This document shows, piece after piece, positions 1 through 8,342 of a stretch of 26,551 nucleotides of DNA. The translations under genes were made by a program, and so were the position numbers. Every line of letters starts with the position of its first letter. The stretch's first letter is position 1. The stretch is from the NCBI GenBank assembly GCA_036495195.1, contig DASXNH010000228.1:1-26551 (forward strand), read 5' to 3'. The notes under the pieces were generated by a model. That model had not been told where the DNA came from. It made no database searches and worked only from the letters and a program-made list of their open reading frames with translations. This stretch comes from Palsa-872 sp036495195. Its GTDB lineage: Bacteria; Chloroflexota; Dormibacteria; Dormibacterales; Dormibacteraceae.

Positions 1-57
1 CGTTTGACGCGCGAGCATTGGGGCCAGCGGCGCGCGCCGTGCCGTCATGGTTGCCAT
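1..57 (-). CDS. Probable ABC-2 type permease, N-terminal fragment
   Basis: On the minus strand an ATG at 57-55 overlaps the TGA stop of the ABC ATPase (TGATG). It opens a frame that stays open to the window edge and reads MATMTARRAPLAPMLARQT. The stop/start overlap and ATPase-then-membrane-protein order are typical of two-component ABC exporters, whose permease follows the ATPase. Only 19 residues are visible and no membrane segment is reached, so the permease assignment rests on context alone. Confidence 0.45.
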   Translation of the reverse strand, partial: MATMTARRAPLAPMLARQT

Positions 58-947
58 CAGTCTTTTGCCGAGTGAGTTGTGAGGGCGATGAAGGCGTCCT
101 CGAGGTCTGCGCCCGACACTTCCAGGTCCGAGATCTCGATCCCGCGGCGAAAAAGCTCGCGAAGTACGGCTTCGGGTTGGTTGGTCAGCAGCTGGACGCT
201 GTGGTCGTTGATGGTCGAGGTGGTGATCGGTAAGCCTTCGAGGTCGTTCTCGGTCAGCGCGACAAAAGTAAACCGCACGCGTTTGCCGGCCACCCTCGAC
301 TTGATCTCCTGGGGAGTCGCGTCCGCGATGACCACTCCACGGTCGATGACGATCACTCGCTTGGCCAGCTGGTCCGCTTCCTCCAGGTAGTGGGTCGTGA
401 GCACAACGGTGCGACCGAGGTTCGCGAACTCGGCGATTCGCTCGATGAAAGATCGCCGACCCTCGACGTCCATGCCCACCGTGGGCTCATCCAGGAAGAG
501 CACTTCTGGGTCCCCGCAGACGGCGAGGGCAAAATAGAGCCGTTGGCGCTGGCCACCGGATAGCTCCTTGACGAGTGCGCTCGACTTCTCCTCCAGGCCT
601 GCCATCGCGATCGCACGATCGCCGGCCATCGGCCTGGGGTAATAGGAGCGAAACAGGTCCACGATCTCGCGCACCTTCAGCATCTGCGGGATGCCCGACT
701 CCTGGAGCATCACGCCAACGCGGCTCCGGGCGTCGAGGTTGGTCGGGTCGAGCCCAAACAGAAGGGCTTTGCCAGACGTCGGCTTGCGGAGGCCCAGCAG
801 CAGGCTGATCGAAGTCGTCTTGCCCGCACCGTTGGGTCCAAGCATCGCCACGACCTCACCGAGCTTGATGTCGAGACTCACGCCATTCAGCGCTTCCACC
901 GCGCCGTACTTCTTGGTGGCGTCGATGAGCTCGGCTGCGGCAGGCAT
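57..947 (-). CDS. ABC transporter ATP-binding protein (drug/multidrug-export type)
   Basis: Cytoplasmic ATPase subunit of an ABC exporter. It shows a Walker A motif (GPNGAGKTT, about residue 37), the signature LSGGQ, Walker B (LFLDEPT) and the switch His (TTH). A C-terminal extension of about 80 residues is like that of the CcmA/DrrA/NatA class. At 296 residues it has normal length for that class. I chose ATG 947 over TTG 956 (three codons longer) because a TAGATT -10-like hexamer ends exactly 7 nt before ATG 947, which fits a leaderless start. Its stop overlaps the start of a probable permease. The substrate cannot be read from the sequence. Confidence 0.93.
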   Translation of the reverse strand: MPAAAELIDATKKYGAVEALNGVSLDIKLGEVVAMLGPNGAGKTTSISLLLGLRKPTSGKALLFGLDPTNLDARSRVGVMLQESGIPQMLKVREIVDLFRSYYPRPMAGDRAIAMAGLEEKSSALVKELSGGQRQRLYFALAVCGDPEVLFLDEPTVGMDVEGRRSFIERIAEFANLGRTVVLTTHYLEEADQLAKRVIVIDRGVVIADATPQEIKSRVAGKRVRFTFVALTENDLEGLPITTSTINDHSVQLLTNQPEAVLRELFRRGIEISDLEVSGADLEDAFIALTTHSAKD

Positions 948-954
948 GGCAGCC

Positions 955-960
955 AATCTA
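955..960 (-). promoter_or_regulatory. -10 element of the ABC ATPase, leaderless type
   Basis: On the minus strand TAGATT is followed by 7 nt and then ATG 947. No Shine-Dalgarno sequence fits in that gap. I see no convincing -35. The hexamer overlaps the -10 of the divergent HIT gene by two bases (959-960). Confidence 0.5.
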
Positions 961-964
961 CTCT
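959..964 (+). promoter_or_regulatory. -10 element of the HIT gene, leaderless type
   Basis: TACTCT is followed by 6 nt and then GTG 971, with no ribosome binding site between them. It shares two bases with the opposing -10 of the ABC gene, so the two promoters are likely to exclude each other. Confidence 0.5.
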
Positions 965-970
965 GGTGAC

Positions 971-1390
971 GTGACGACCATTTTCAGTCGAATCATCGAT
1001 GGCGAGCTGCCGGCCGACTTCGTCTGGAGGGACGATCTGAGCGTTGCCTTCCTGTCCAACCGGCCTCTGCGACCTGGACATACGCTGGTGGTCCCTCGTG
1101 CGGCCACCGATCACTGGCTCGACCTCGAGGCCAGCCTCCTGGCCCACCTCGCGTCCACCGCGCAGACCATTGGCAAAGCGCAGATGGCGGTCTTCAAGCC
1201 CGCCAAGATCGGCCTGATGCTCGTGGGGCTGGAGGTGCCGCACGTCCACCTCCACGTGGTGCCCATCCGCGGGCCGCATGACCTGGACTTCGACAATCAG
1301 GATCCGAACCCCGACCCGGCGACGATGAAAGCTGCCGGCGAGTCGCTCCGCCAGGAGCTCCGGCGGCTTGGCGCCGCGGGAGCGCTCTAG
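971..1390 (+). CDS. HIT-family nucleotide hydrolase/transferase
   Basis: A 139-residue histidine-triad protein with the diagnostic H-x-H-x-H motif at residues 91-95 (HVHLHVVPI). The middle His93 is the expected nucleophile that takes the nucleotidyl group. Family members hydrolyse purine nucleoside phosphoramidates or dinucleoside polyphosphates in the cytoplasm; which one is not visible here. The N-terminus (IFSRIIDGELPADFV) is the usual start of bacterial HIT proteins, which supports GTG 971. It is divergent from the ABC gene and its stop overlaps the stop of the DinB-like gene. Confidence 0.93.
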   Translation: MTTIFSRIIDGELPADFVWRDDLSVAFLSNRPLRPGHTLVVPRAATDHWLDLEASLLAHLASTAQTIGKAQMAVFKPAKIGLMLVGLEVPHVHLHVVPIRGPHDLDFDNQDPNPDPATMKAAGESLRQELRRLGAAGAL

Positions 1391-1908
1391 GCCAGAGCCC
1401 GCGCCAGCTGGTCGATGTGCAGCTCGAGGTGGCTGACCAGCGTCAGGCGAGCCACCTCCTCCGCGGTCATCGTCTCTCCCCCGCCCACATCCACCACCCG
1501 TCGCATGGACGCTGCATCCGCAGCCTGGAGACCCCTGATCGTCCTCGCATGGTCCTCGACCGCCATGCGGATCAGCTCCTTCGGCTCGATTTGCGCCATC
1601 TGCTCGTCCATCGCATCGCGCAATCCGACATTGTTGAGCAGGTCGAGCTCGGTCATCTTGCCGCTCGAAACTTTGTGGAAGACGACGCCGTAAAACTTCG
1701 AAAGCACGACGATGTGGGCCAGCACCTCGTGAGCGCTCCACGCACTCCCCTGGTCGCCGTGACCTCCGGTCACCAGCTGGCCATATTCAGCCAGGCGCTC
1801 CGATGCTCTCTGGAGGCGATCAGCGAGCATGAGCCTGTCCTGATCGACCATCTCGTCGAGGAATCCCCGCAGGTCGGTCGCCGTGAAGGTCGTGCTGTCC
1901 TCTGTCAT
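1387..1908 (-). CDS. DinB-like / mycothiol-dependent maleylpyruvate isomerase-like protein
   Basis: A 173-residue protein predicted as a four-helix bundle. The segment WSAHEVLAHIV (from residue 57) and the C-terminal HLELHIDQL (His160, His164) resemble metal-binding positions of the DinB/YfiT/MDMPI fold. That superfamily includes thiol-dependent S-transferases using bacillithiol or mycothiol, and many members of unknown function. The start ATG 1908 is the first in frame. A TAGATT hexamer lies 9 nt upstream. The gene diverges from the dienelactone hydrolase gene across a short region with an inverted repeat. The specific reaction is not assignable. Confidence 0.75.
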   Translation of the reverse strand: MTEDSTTFTATDLRGFLDEMVDQDRLMLADRLQRASERLAEYGQLVTGGHGDQGSAWSAHEVLAHIVVLSKFYGVVFHKVSSGKMTELDLLNNVGLRDAMDEQMAQIEPKELIRMAVEDHARTIRGLQAADAASMRRVVDVGGGETMTAEEVARLTLVSHLELHIDQLARALA

Positions 1909-1914
1909 GACATG

Positions 1915-1928
1915 TCCAATCTATTGGA
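1915..1928. promoter_or_regulatory. Inverted repeat between divergent DinB-like and hydrolase genes
   Basis: TCCAAT-CT-ATTGGA is a perfect 6+6 inverted repeat with a 2-nt centre. It lies between the divergent starts at 1908 (minus) and 1940 (plus). It overlaps the TAGATT hexamer of the minus gene (1918-1923) and the SD of the plus gene (GGAGA, 1926-1930). It could be an operator for both genes; this is inference. Confidence 0.35.
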
Positions 1929-1939
1929 GAATCAGTCAA

Positions 1940-2677
1940 ATGTGCTACTCAGATGATTCCCGCCCGCCGCTGCCACCCATCGGAGGAGCCGCGTCCGACC
2001 AGGGAGACCTCGAGCTCATTGCCGCCGATGGCAACAAGTTCATGGCGTACTTCGCCCGTGCCGCGAAACCCACCGGCGCCGGTATGGTCGTCATGCCTGA
2101 CGTCAGAGGGCTGCACCATTTCTACAAGGAGCTGGCTCAGCGCTTCGCCGAAGCCGGCATCGACGCTGTCGCCATCGACTACTTCGGCCGTACCGCGGGG
2201 ATCGGCGACCGGGGCGAAGGGTTCGAGTTCATGCCCCACGTCGACAAGACCACGCCAGAAGGGATCAGCGCCGACGTCGCGGCCGCGGTCGCGCACCTTC
2301 AATCGAAGGATGGCGGCGCTGTCAAATCTGTGTTCACCGTGGGCTTTTGCTTCGGTGGCTCGAGCTCATGGAACATGTCAGCTCTGGTTGAGGGGCTCAA
2401 TGGCTGCATCGGCTTTTACGGCCGGCCGGAGAGGACGCTGCCATTTCTGTCCAAGTTGAAGGCGCCGCTGCTCCTGCTCATCGCAGGCGCCGACTTCACT
2501 CCGCGCGAGGCTTTCGTCGACTTCGACAAAAAGCTAACCGAGGCCAAGGTGCCCCACGAGATGCACATCTATGAAGGGGCGCCCCACAGCTTCTTCGACC
2601 GCGGCTTTGCCGAGTGGCAAGACGCCTGCGACGACGCTTGGCGCCGCATGCTGGCCTTCATCAAGAAGAACAGCTAG
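1940..2677 (+). CDS. Dienelactone hydrolase family protein
   Basis: A 245-residue alpha/beta hydrolase. The expected Cys-Asp-His triad is visible: Cys137 in GFCFGG (nucleophile elbow), Asp185 in AGADFTP and His216 in GAPHSFFD. The family hydrolyses dienelactones to maleylacetate or acts on other small esters; the substrate here is unknown. The frame opens upstream at 1883, but I chose ATG 1940: it gives the N-terminus MCYSDDSRPPLPP common in this subfamily and has GGAGA at 1926-1930, 9 nt upstream. The cytoplasmic location follows from the lack of a signal peptide. Confidence 0.9.
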   Translation: MCYSDDSRPPLPPIGGAASDQGDLELIAADGNKFMAYFARAAKPTGAGMVVMPDVRGLHHFYKELAQRFAEAGIDAVAIDYFGRTAGIGDRGEGFEFMPHVDKTTPEGISADVAAAVAHLQSKDGGAVKSVFTVGFCFGGSSSWNMSALVEGLNGCIGFYGRPERTLPFLSKLKAPLLLLIAGADFTPREAFVDFDKKLTEAKVPHEMHIYEGAPHSFFDRGFAEWQDACDDAWRRMLAFIKKNS

Positions 2678-2704
2678 CCCAGAGCCTTCGACTTCATGTC
2701 CTAA

Positions 2705-2719
2705 ACGGCCTTCGGCCGT
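2705..2719. promoter_or_regulatory. Palindrome at the pucR-type promoter
   Basis: ACGGCC-TTC-GGCCGT is a perfect 6+6 inverted repeat whose last base is the first base of the -10 hexamer TATAGT (2719-2724). It sits in the -10/-35 spacer region, a typical repressor or autoregulator site. A role as terminator of the hydrolase gene is less likely because no T-run follows. Confidence 0.4.
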
Positions 2720-2724
2720 ATAGT
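2719..2724 (+). promoter_or_regulatory. -10 element of the PucR-type regulator, leaderless type
   Basis: TATAGT matches the sigma-70 consensus TATAAT at five of six bases. It is followed by 7 nt and ATG 2732, so transcription would start at or next to the A of the start codon. No Shine-Dalgarno sequence precedes the ATG. Confidence 0.6.
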
Positions 2725-2731
2725 CAGTCTT

Positions 2732-4003
2732 ATGGCGAGGATGGCCACCCGGTCCAAGCCACCGCCCCAGCTGCCGGCTGCCCTGGTCGCGGAGTTGGAG
2801 CGCCGGCGTGCCGGCATGGCGCGCCACATGGCACGTGCGGTGGTGATGCTGGTGCGCTGGGACAACTCCACCGGTGTTCCACCTCAACGCTCGGCCATCG
2901 CCAAGGCATGCGAGGCGGGCCTCGACCTGTTCCTGGCCACCGCGCGTGAGGCGCGGCCGGCGACCGCCGAGGAGCTGCGGCGGGTGGCTCAGCTAGGCAT
3001 CCTGCAGGCTCGCAGCAGCCAGTCGGTCGAGCCGATCCTCAACGCGTATCGCATCGCCGCGCGCGTGGCATGGGACGCGATCCTCGCCGCATGGCGGGGT
3101 CACCCGGAGGCGACCCCGGAGGCGATCATGCTCACCGCCAACTACGTCTTCGGCGCGCTGGACCAGGTCGCCGCCGAGGTCACCAAGACCTATCTGAACG
3201 CGCGCGAGCATCACATGCAGCGCGGCACCCGGGCGCGTGCCCGCCTGTTTCACGCGCTGATCAGCGACAACTTCGACTCCGAGCTCGAACTGCAGAAGCA
3301 AGCGCTGGCCCTCAACATGCCGATTGCACCCACGGGTTATGTCGCGGCAGTCTGCAAGCTCGTCATCGGAACCCGCGACGGCGAGCAGGGAGGCGAAGGC
3401 CTCGCCGAGGTGGCCGCGTCCCTGCCGCTACCCCGGGGCGCCATCCACCACGCGACCGATCCAACCACGCTCGTGATCCTGTGGCCCGCCGAATCGGCGG
3501 CTGACGTGGAGGGCGCTCGCCAGCTGGTCATGAGCCTTCAGAAGGAGGCGGTGAAGCGTTCAGGCTCGACGCGCGCCCGGGTGCGTGCGGGCATCGGCGG
3601 CTACCACGCCGGCCTGCGAGGTATCGCAGGCTCGTATCTGGAGGCGCAGCAGGCGATCGAGGTCGGGCGCAAGCTCCGGCCAGAGGCGGTGGTGCATCGG
3701 CACGACGAGCTCATCCCGCAGCTGGTGCTGGCCCAGAACCCGCACCTCGCGGAACGTTTCGTGGTCCACAGCCTGGGGCCGTTGCTGGCTGCCAGGACTC
3801 GCAACCGCGAGCAGCTGCTGGAAACACTTCAGGCTTATGTGACCGAGGGCTCGGTGAAGGACGCCGCCGCCGCTCTCAAGCTGCACCGTCACACGGTCCT
3901 CTACCGTCTGGACAAGCTGCGGGAGTTGCTGGGCGCCGACCTTGACACCCCCGCCAGCCGCCTCCGCCTGCAGCTGGCACTGGATCTTCGAAGGCTGATT
4001 TAG
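2732..4003 (+). CDS. PucR/CdaR-type transcriptional regulator, candidate FasR-like activator of the fab operon
   Basis: A 423-residue cytoplasmic regulator. The C-terminal 55 residues (VKDAAAALKLHRHTVLYRLDKLRELLG) are the PucR-type helix-turn-helix (HTH_30). The middle resembles the degenerate GGDEF-like domain of CdaR/PucR proteins. The N-terminal part is helical and resembles the RsbRD-N-like sensor region. It lies on the same strand directly before fabF with a 90-bp gap containing an inverted repeat. In Streptomyces the activator FasR is encoded next to the fab operon and, as I recall, has the same type of HTH. A role in controlling fatty acid synthesis is therefore the best guess. ATG 2732 is supported by the leaderless promoter spacing; ATG 2741 is an alternative. 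Confidence 0.85.
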   Translation: MARMATRSKPPPQLPAALVAELERRRAGMARHMARAVVMLVRWDNSTGVPPQRSAIAKACEAGLDLFLATAREARPATAEELRRVAQLGILQARSSQSVEPILNAYRIAARVAWDAILAAWRGHPEATPEAIMLTANYVFGALDQVAAEVTKTYLNAREHHMQRGTRARARLFHALISDNFDSELELQKQALALNMPIAPTGYVAAVCKLVIGTRDGEQGGEGLAEVAASLPLPRGAIHHATDPTTLVILWPAESAADVEGARQLVMSLQKEAVKRSGSTRARVRAGIGGYHAGLRGIAGSYLEAQQAIEVGRKLRPEAVVHRHDELIPQLVLAQNPHLAERFVVHSLGPLLAARTRNREQLLETLQAYVTEGSVKDAAAALKLHRHTVLYRLDKLRELLGADLDTPASRLRLQLALDLRRLI

Positions 4004-4010
4004 GACTGAA

Positions 4011-4027
4011 TTGGACGTGGTGTCCAA
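4011..4027. promoter_or_regulatory. Operator-like inverted repeat upstream of fabF
   Basis: TTGGAC-GTGGT-GTCCAA is a perfect 6+6 inverted repeat with a 5-nt spacer. Its centre is about 75 bp upstream of the predicted transcription start of fabF, a normal place for an activator. The adjacent PucR-type protein is the obvious candidate binder; this is inference. Confidence 0.5.
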
Positions 4028-4081
4028 ACCACGGGCCTGGTTTTCCCACCGGGCGCCAGTGTGAATAGGCCCTGGCGTCGG

Positions 4082-4087
4082 TAAGCT
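4082..4087 (+). promoter_or_regulatory. -10 element of the fab operon, leaderless type
   Basis: TAAGCT is followed by 6 nt and GTG 4094, with no Shine-Dalgarno sequence. No clear -35 is visible, which would suit an activator-dependent promoter. Confidence 0.5.
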
Positions 4088-4093
4088 TCAATC

Positions 4094-5362
4094 GTGACCA
4101 ACAACTCAAATGGTGCCAGCGGCCGGCGCGTTGCGGTCACCGGCATGGGTTTCATCACTCCGATCGGAAACGACCTCGAGACCGTCTGGTCGAACATGGT
4201 CGAAGGGGTTTCCGGAATCGGCCAGATCACCCATTTCGACACCGCCAATTTCGACACCAAGATTGCCGGCGAGGTCAAGGGCTTCAACCCCGAGGACTAC
4301 ATGGACAGGAAGACGGCCCGCCATATCGGGCGCTACTGCCAGTTCGCCCTCGGCGCGTCCAAGCAGGCATTGGCGCACGCTGGCCTCGATCCCGCTGAGA
4401 TGGACCCTGATGACGTGGGCGTGATCGTCAGCTCCGGCATCGGCGGCATGGAGGAGATCGAGAAGAGTCACACGCAGCTCATGGAGCGAGGGCCCAAGCG
4501 CATCAGCCCCTTCACCGTCCCGATGATGATCGCCGACATGGCGGCGGGCATTGTCGCCATCCACACTCATGCGGGCGGGCCCAACTACGCAATCGTCAGC
4601 GCTTGTGCTTCCGGATCTCACGGAATCGGTGAGGCCTCGGAGATCATCAAGCGCGGCGACGCTGTGGCCATGCTCGCCGGCGGCTCGGAAGCCACAATCA
4701 CGCCGCTGACGATGGGCGCCTTCTGCCAGATCAAAGCGGTTAGCGAGCGCAACGACGAGCCGGAGAAAGCCTGCCGGCCGTTCGATCTCGGTCGCGACGG
4801 CTTCGTCATGAGCGAGGGCTCGGTGATGCTCGTGCTAGAGGATATGGAGCACGCAAAGAAGCGTGGGGCGAAGATCTACGCGGAGATCGCCGGCTACGGC
4901 GCCAGCGCGGACATGTACCACTTCACGGCGCCACACCCGGAGGGCAAGGGCGCGATTCGCGCCATGCGCCGCGCGCTCGAAAAAAGTGGAGTCGAGCTCA
5001 CCGACGTTGGATACATCAACGCACACGGCACCTCGACCAAGCTGGGTGACGTTGCAGAGACCAAGGCGATCAAGGCTGTCTTCGGTGACCACGCATACAA
5101 GCTCGCGGTGAGCTCGACCAAGTCGGTGCACGGCCATCTGCTCGGCGCCGCGGGTGCCATCGAAGCGGCGGCGTGCATCCTCGCGCTCGACCGGGGTCTG
5201 CTGCCGCCGACGATCAACCTCGACGATCCCGATCCCGAGTGCGACCTCGACTGCATCCCGAACAAGGCCCGCAAGGCTGACATCAGGGTGGCCATGTCGA
5301 ACTCGTTCGGCTTCGGCGGCCACAACGCGACCCTCGTCATTAAAGGCCCAGAGGCCAGCTAG
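4094..5362 (+). CDS. fabF: 3-oxoacyl-ACP synthase II (FabF)
   Basis: Condensing enzyme that extends acyl-ACP with malonyl-ACP in type II fatty acid synthesis. The Cys-His-His catalytic triad is present: Cys171 in SACASGSHG, His311 in NAHGTSTKLGD and His346 in KSVHGHLLGAAG, with Lys343 alongside. The C-terminal NSFGFGGHNATLV motif is complete. At 422 residues it is full length. It is the first gene of the fab operon. The GTG start gives the expected N-terminus shortly before RRVAVTGMGFITPIG. Its stop overlaps the AGGAG that serves the next gene. Confidence 0.97.
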   Translation: MTNNSNGASGRRVAVTGMGFITPIGNDLETVWSNMVEGVSGIGQITHFDTANFDTKIAGEVKGFNPEDYMDRKTARHIGRYCQFALGASKQALAHAGLDPAEMDPDDVGVIVSSGIGGMEEIEKSHTQLMERGPKRISPFTVPMMIADMAAGIVAIHTHAGGPNYAIVSACASGSHGIGEASEIIKRGDAVAMLAGGSEATITPLTMGAFCQIKAVSERNDEPEKACRPFDLGRDGFVMSEGSVMLVLEDMEHAKKRGAKIYAEIAGYGASADMYHFTAPHPEGKGAIRAMRRALEKSGVELTDVGYINAHGTSTKLGDVAETKAIKAVFGDHAYKLAVSSTKSVHGHLLGAAGAIEAAACILALDRGLLPPTINLDDPDPECDLDCIPNKARKADIRVAMSNSFGFGGHNATLVIKGPEAS

Positions 5363-5372
5363 GAGAAGACGT

Positions 5373-5630
5373 ATGGCAACCCCACTCGATTTCAAAGAGC
5401 TCCAGGACCTCGCCGCTGAGATCCTGGGCATCGAGCCAGACCAGGTCCAGCTCGACAAGAGCTTCGCCAAGGACCTCGCAGCCGATTCGCTCGACCTCGT
5501 CGAGCTCATCGCCGCGGTTGAGGACAAGTACGACGTCGAGCTTTCCGAGGAAGAGCTCGAGAAGATGAAAGTCATCGGCGACCTCTGGAAGTTTCTGGAG
5601 CAGAAGACCGCCGAACGGCTGGAGGCCTAG
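5373..5630 (+). CDS. acpP: Acyl carrier protein
   Basis: An 85-residue acidic protein carrying the growing acyl chain on a 4'-phosphopantetheine. The attachment Ser lies in the conserved motif AADSLDLVELI, followed by the typical EDKYDVELSEEELEKM helix. The reading frame is open further upstream, but ATG 5373 is clearly the start: AGGAG at 5361-5365 lies 7 nt before it and overlaps the fabF stop codon, coupling the two genes. Confidence 0.97.
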   Translation: MATPLDFKELQDLAAEILGIEPDQVQLDKSFAKDLAADSLDLVELIAAVEDKYDVELSEEELEKMKVIGDLWKFLEQKTAERLEA

Positions 5631-5635
5631 ATGAC

Positions 5636-6673
5636 ATGGCGATAACGACCGCCTACCGCACGCGTTCCGGGGCTGTCCCGCTTCGCTCGTTTAAGACCAA
5701 GGGTAGGCACAGCGCGATTGCCGGCATGGGCGTGTACGCGCCCGAAAAGTTGATCACGAACTTTGACCTCGAGAAGATGATGGACACATCCGACCAGTGG
5801 ATCACCGAGCGGACTGGCATCAGGACGCGTCACATCGCGGAGCCCGGCACCACCACGCTTGAGCTCGCGACCAAGGCGGCTCGCGCGGCTCTCGACGCCG
5901 CCGGCATCACTGCCAACGAACTTGACATGATCCTGGTCGGCACGTCGTCGCCTGATGGTCCCTTTCCCTCGATCGCGTGCCGTATTCAGGACGAGCTCGA
6001 TGCGCCGGGCGCGGTGGCATGGGACATGCTCGCCGCTTGCACGAGCTTCATGTACGGCCTCGCCACCGCCGACTCTTTCATCGCGACCGAGCGGGCCGAC
6101 AATGTGCTCGTCATCGGCGCCGAGGTGCTGTCCCGGATGCTCGACTACAGCAACCGCGGCACCGCCGTCATCTTCGGCGATGGCGCCGGCGCCGCCGTGG
6201 TGAAGCCCGCCCCCGACGGCGCCGGCTTCCTGTCCTGGTGCCTGGGGAGCGATGGACGCGGTTACCTGCAGGTCACGGCCGGCAACAAAGAATTTGGTGC
6301 GTATGCGGCCAAGGACCCGATGCCCATCATCGAGATGGAGGGCCCGGACGTCTTCAAGTTCGCTGTCGACATCTTCATCCGCCAGGCCAATGAGGTCTGC
6401 AGTGCCGCCGGCGTCTCGATGGACGAGATCGACCTCTGGGTTCCGCACCAGGCCAACTTCCGGATCATCGACGCTGCCGCCCGCCGCATCGGACTGCCGC
6501 TCGAGAAAGTTGCGATCAACATCGACGAGTACGGCAACACTTCGAGCGCGTCGATCCCCATCGCTCTCGAAGAGGCGATCCGGAAGGGCCGCGTCAAAAC
6601 CGGCGATCACGTTTTGCTGGCGGGCTTCGGTTCGGGCCTGACGTGGGGCGCCAGTCTCTTGAAGTGGGTGTAA
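5636..6673 (+). CDS. fabH: 3-oxoacyl-ACP synthase III (FabH)
   Basis: Initiating ketoacyl-ACP synthase that condenses acyl-CoA with malonyl-ACP. The Cys-His-Asn triad is visible: Cys135 in LAACTSFMYG, His271 in VPHQANFRI and Asn301 in YGNTSSASIP. At 345 residues it is slightly long because about 25 residues precede the usual start region (HSAIAGMGVYAPEKLITN). No better in-frame start exists and GGAGG at 5621-5625 fits ATG 5636, so the extension may be real. The gene begins 5 nt after acpP. Substrate (acetyl versus branched acyl-CoA) cannot be told. Confidence 0.96.
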   Translation: MAITTAYRTRSGAVPLRSFKTKGRHSAIAGMGVYAPEKLITNFDLEKMMDTSDQWITERTGIRTRHIAEPGTTTLELATKAARAALDAAGITANELDMILVGTSSPDGPFPSIACRIQDELDAPGAVAWDMLAACTSFMYGLATADSFIATERADNVLVIGAEVLSRMLDYSNRGTAVIFGDGAGAAVVKPAPDGAGFLSWCLGSDGRGYLQVTAGNKEFGAYAAKDPMPIIEMEGPDVFKFAVDIFIRQANEVCSAAGVSMDEIDLWVPHQANFRIIDAAARRIGLPLEKVAINIDEYGNTSSASIPIALEEAIRKGRVKTGDHVLLAGFGSGLTWGASLLKWV

Positions 6674-7610
6674 AGCTCACAGGTCCCATTGCGCTCCTGT
6701 TTCCGGGCCAGGGCGTGCAGAAGCCTGGGATGGGCAAGAACCTGCATGACAGGTACCCGGCGGCGCGCCGCGCCTTCGAGCGCGCTGAAGAGGTTCTGGA
6801 CATGCCGATTCGCCGGCTGTGCTTCGAGGGACCGGTTGAGGAGCTCAATCGCACCGACATCATCCAGCCGTGCGTGATGGCCGTGAGCTGGGCGGCGTAC
6901 GAGGTCTGGCGTGAGAGCTACGGCCTCGAGAACGTGCAGGTCACGGCAGGGCACAGCCTTGGCGAGATCGGTGCACTTGCCGCCGCGGGCGCCATCCCGT
7001 GGGAGACCGCGCTGCTGCTCGTGAAGGAGCGCGGCCGCATCATGGCGCAGGCTGCACGCGAGCAGCCGGGCGGCATGATCGCAATTGTCGGCCTGGACGA
7101 GACGCAGGTCGAGGCGATCCGCCTCGAGGCATCCGCCAAGGGCCAGCTGTGGGTCGCCAACCGAAACGCCGACGTGCAGTTCGTGCTCTCAGGAGAGACG
7201 GCGGCGGTCGAGGCGGCCGAGCCGCTGGCATTGGCCGCGGGAGCGCGCAGAGCATTGATCCTCACGATCCCCCTGCCCGCGCATACACCTTTGATGGCGA
7301 AGGCCGCGGCGGCTTTTCGAAAGGTGGTTGACAAGCTCCCGCTCAAGGCGCCGTCCATCCCAATTCTCGCCAACGCGACAGGCGAGGCGATGCGCAACGT
7401 GGCCAGCCTTCAGGAAGAGCTGCGACAGCAGATGCTGCGGCAGGTCGACTGGGCGCGCACGATGGTTTCGATGCGGACGATGAAGGTGCGGACCGTGGTG
7501 GAGCTTGGACCGGGACGTGTGCTGGCGAGCCTTGCCGCGAAGCACATCCCTGGCGTCGACACCTGGAACGCGGAGGAGCTGTTCATCGACTTCGCGGACC
7601 CGGCCACCGC

Positions 7611-7614
<4 letters not shown>
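6664..7614 (+). CDS. fabD: Malonyl-CoA:ACP transacylase (FabD)
   Basis: Loads malonyl groups from CoA onto ACP. The family motifs are present: FPGQG near the N-terminus, the nucleophile Ser98 in GHSLGE, the conserved Arg in VKERGRIM and the catalytic His207 in LPAHTPLM. I chose GTG 6664, which overlaps fabH by 10 nt and gives 316 residues, because it places FPGQG about 13 residues from the start as in relatives. GTG 6643, seven codons earlier, is possible. There is no clear Shine-Dalgarno sequence, so translation is probably coupled to fabH. Confidence 0.95.

Positions 7615-8341
<727 letters not shown>

Positions 8342-8342
<1 letters not shown>

Noticed and set aside
887..1741. Long minus-strand frame across the HIT gene
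   Set aside because: It is an Arg/Gly-rich shadow frame that overlaps HIT and DinB-like genes, both of which have clear family motifs.
1883..1939. Upstream extension of the dienelactone hydrolase frame
   Set aside because: The 19 extra residues overlap the start of the divergent DinB-like gene, while ATG 1940 has an SD and gives the family's N-terminus.
4835..6610. Long minus-strand frames opposite fabF, acpP and fabH
   Set aside because: They are low-complexity shadows in GC-rich DNA, opposite genes with intact catalytic residues.
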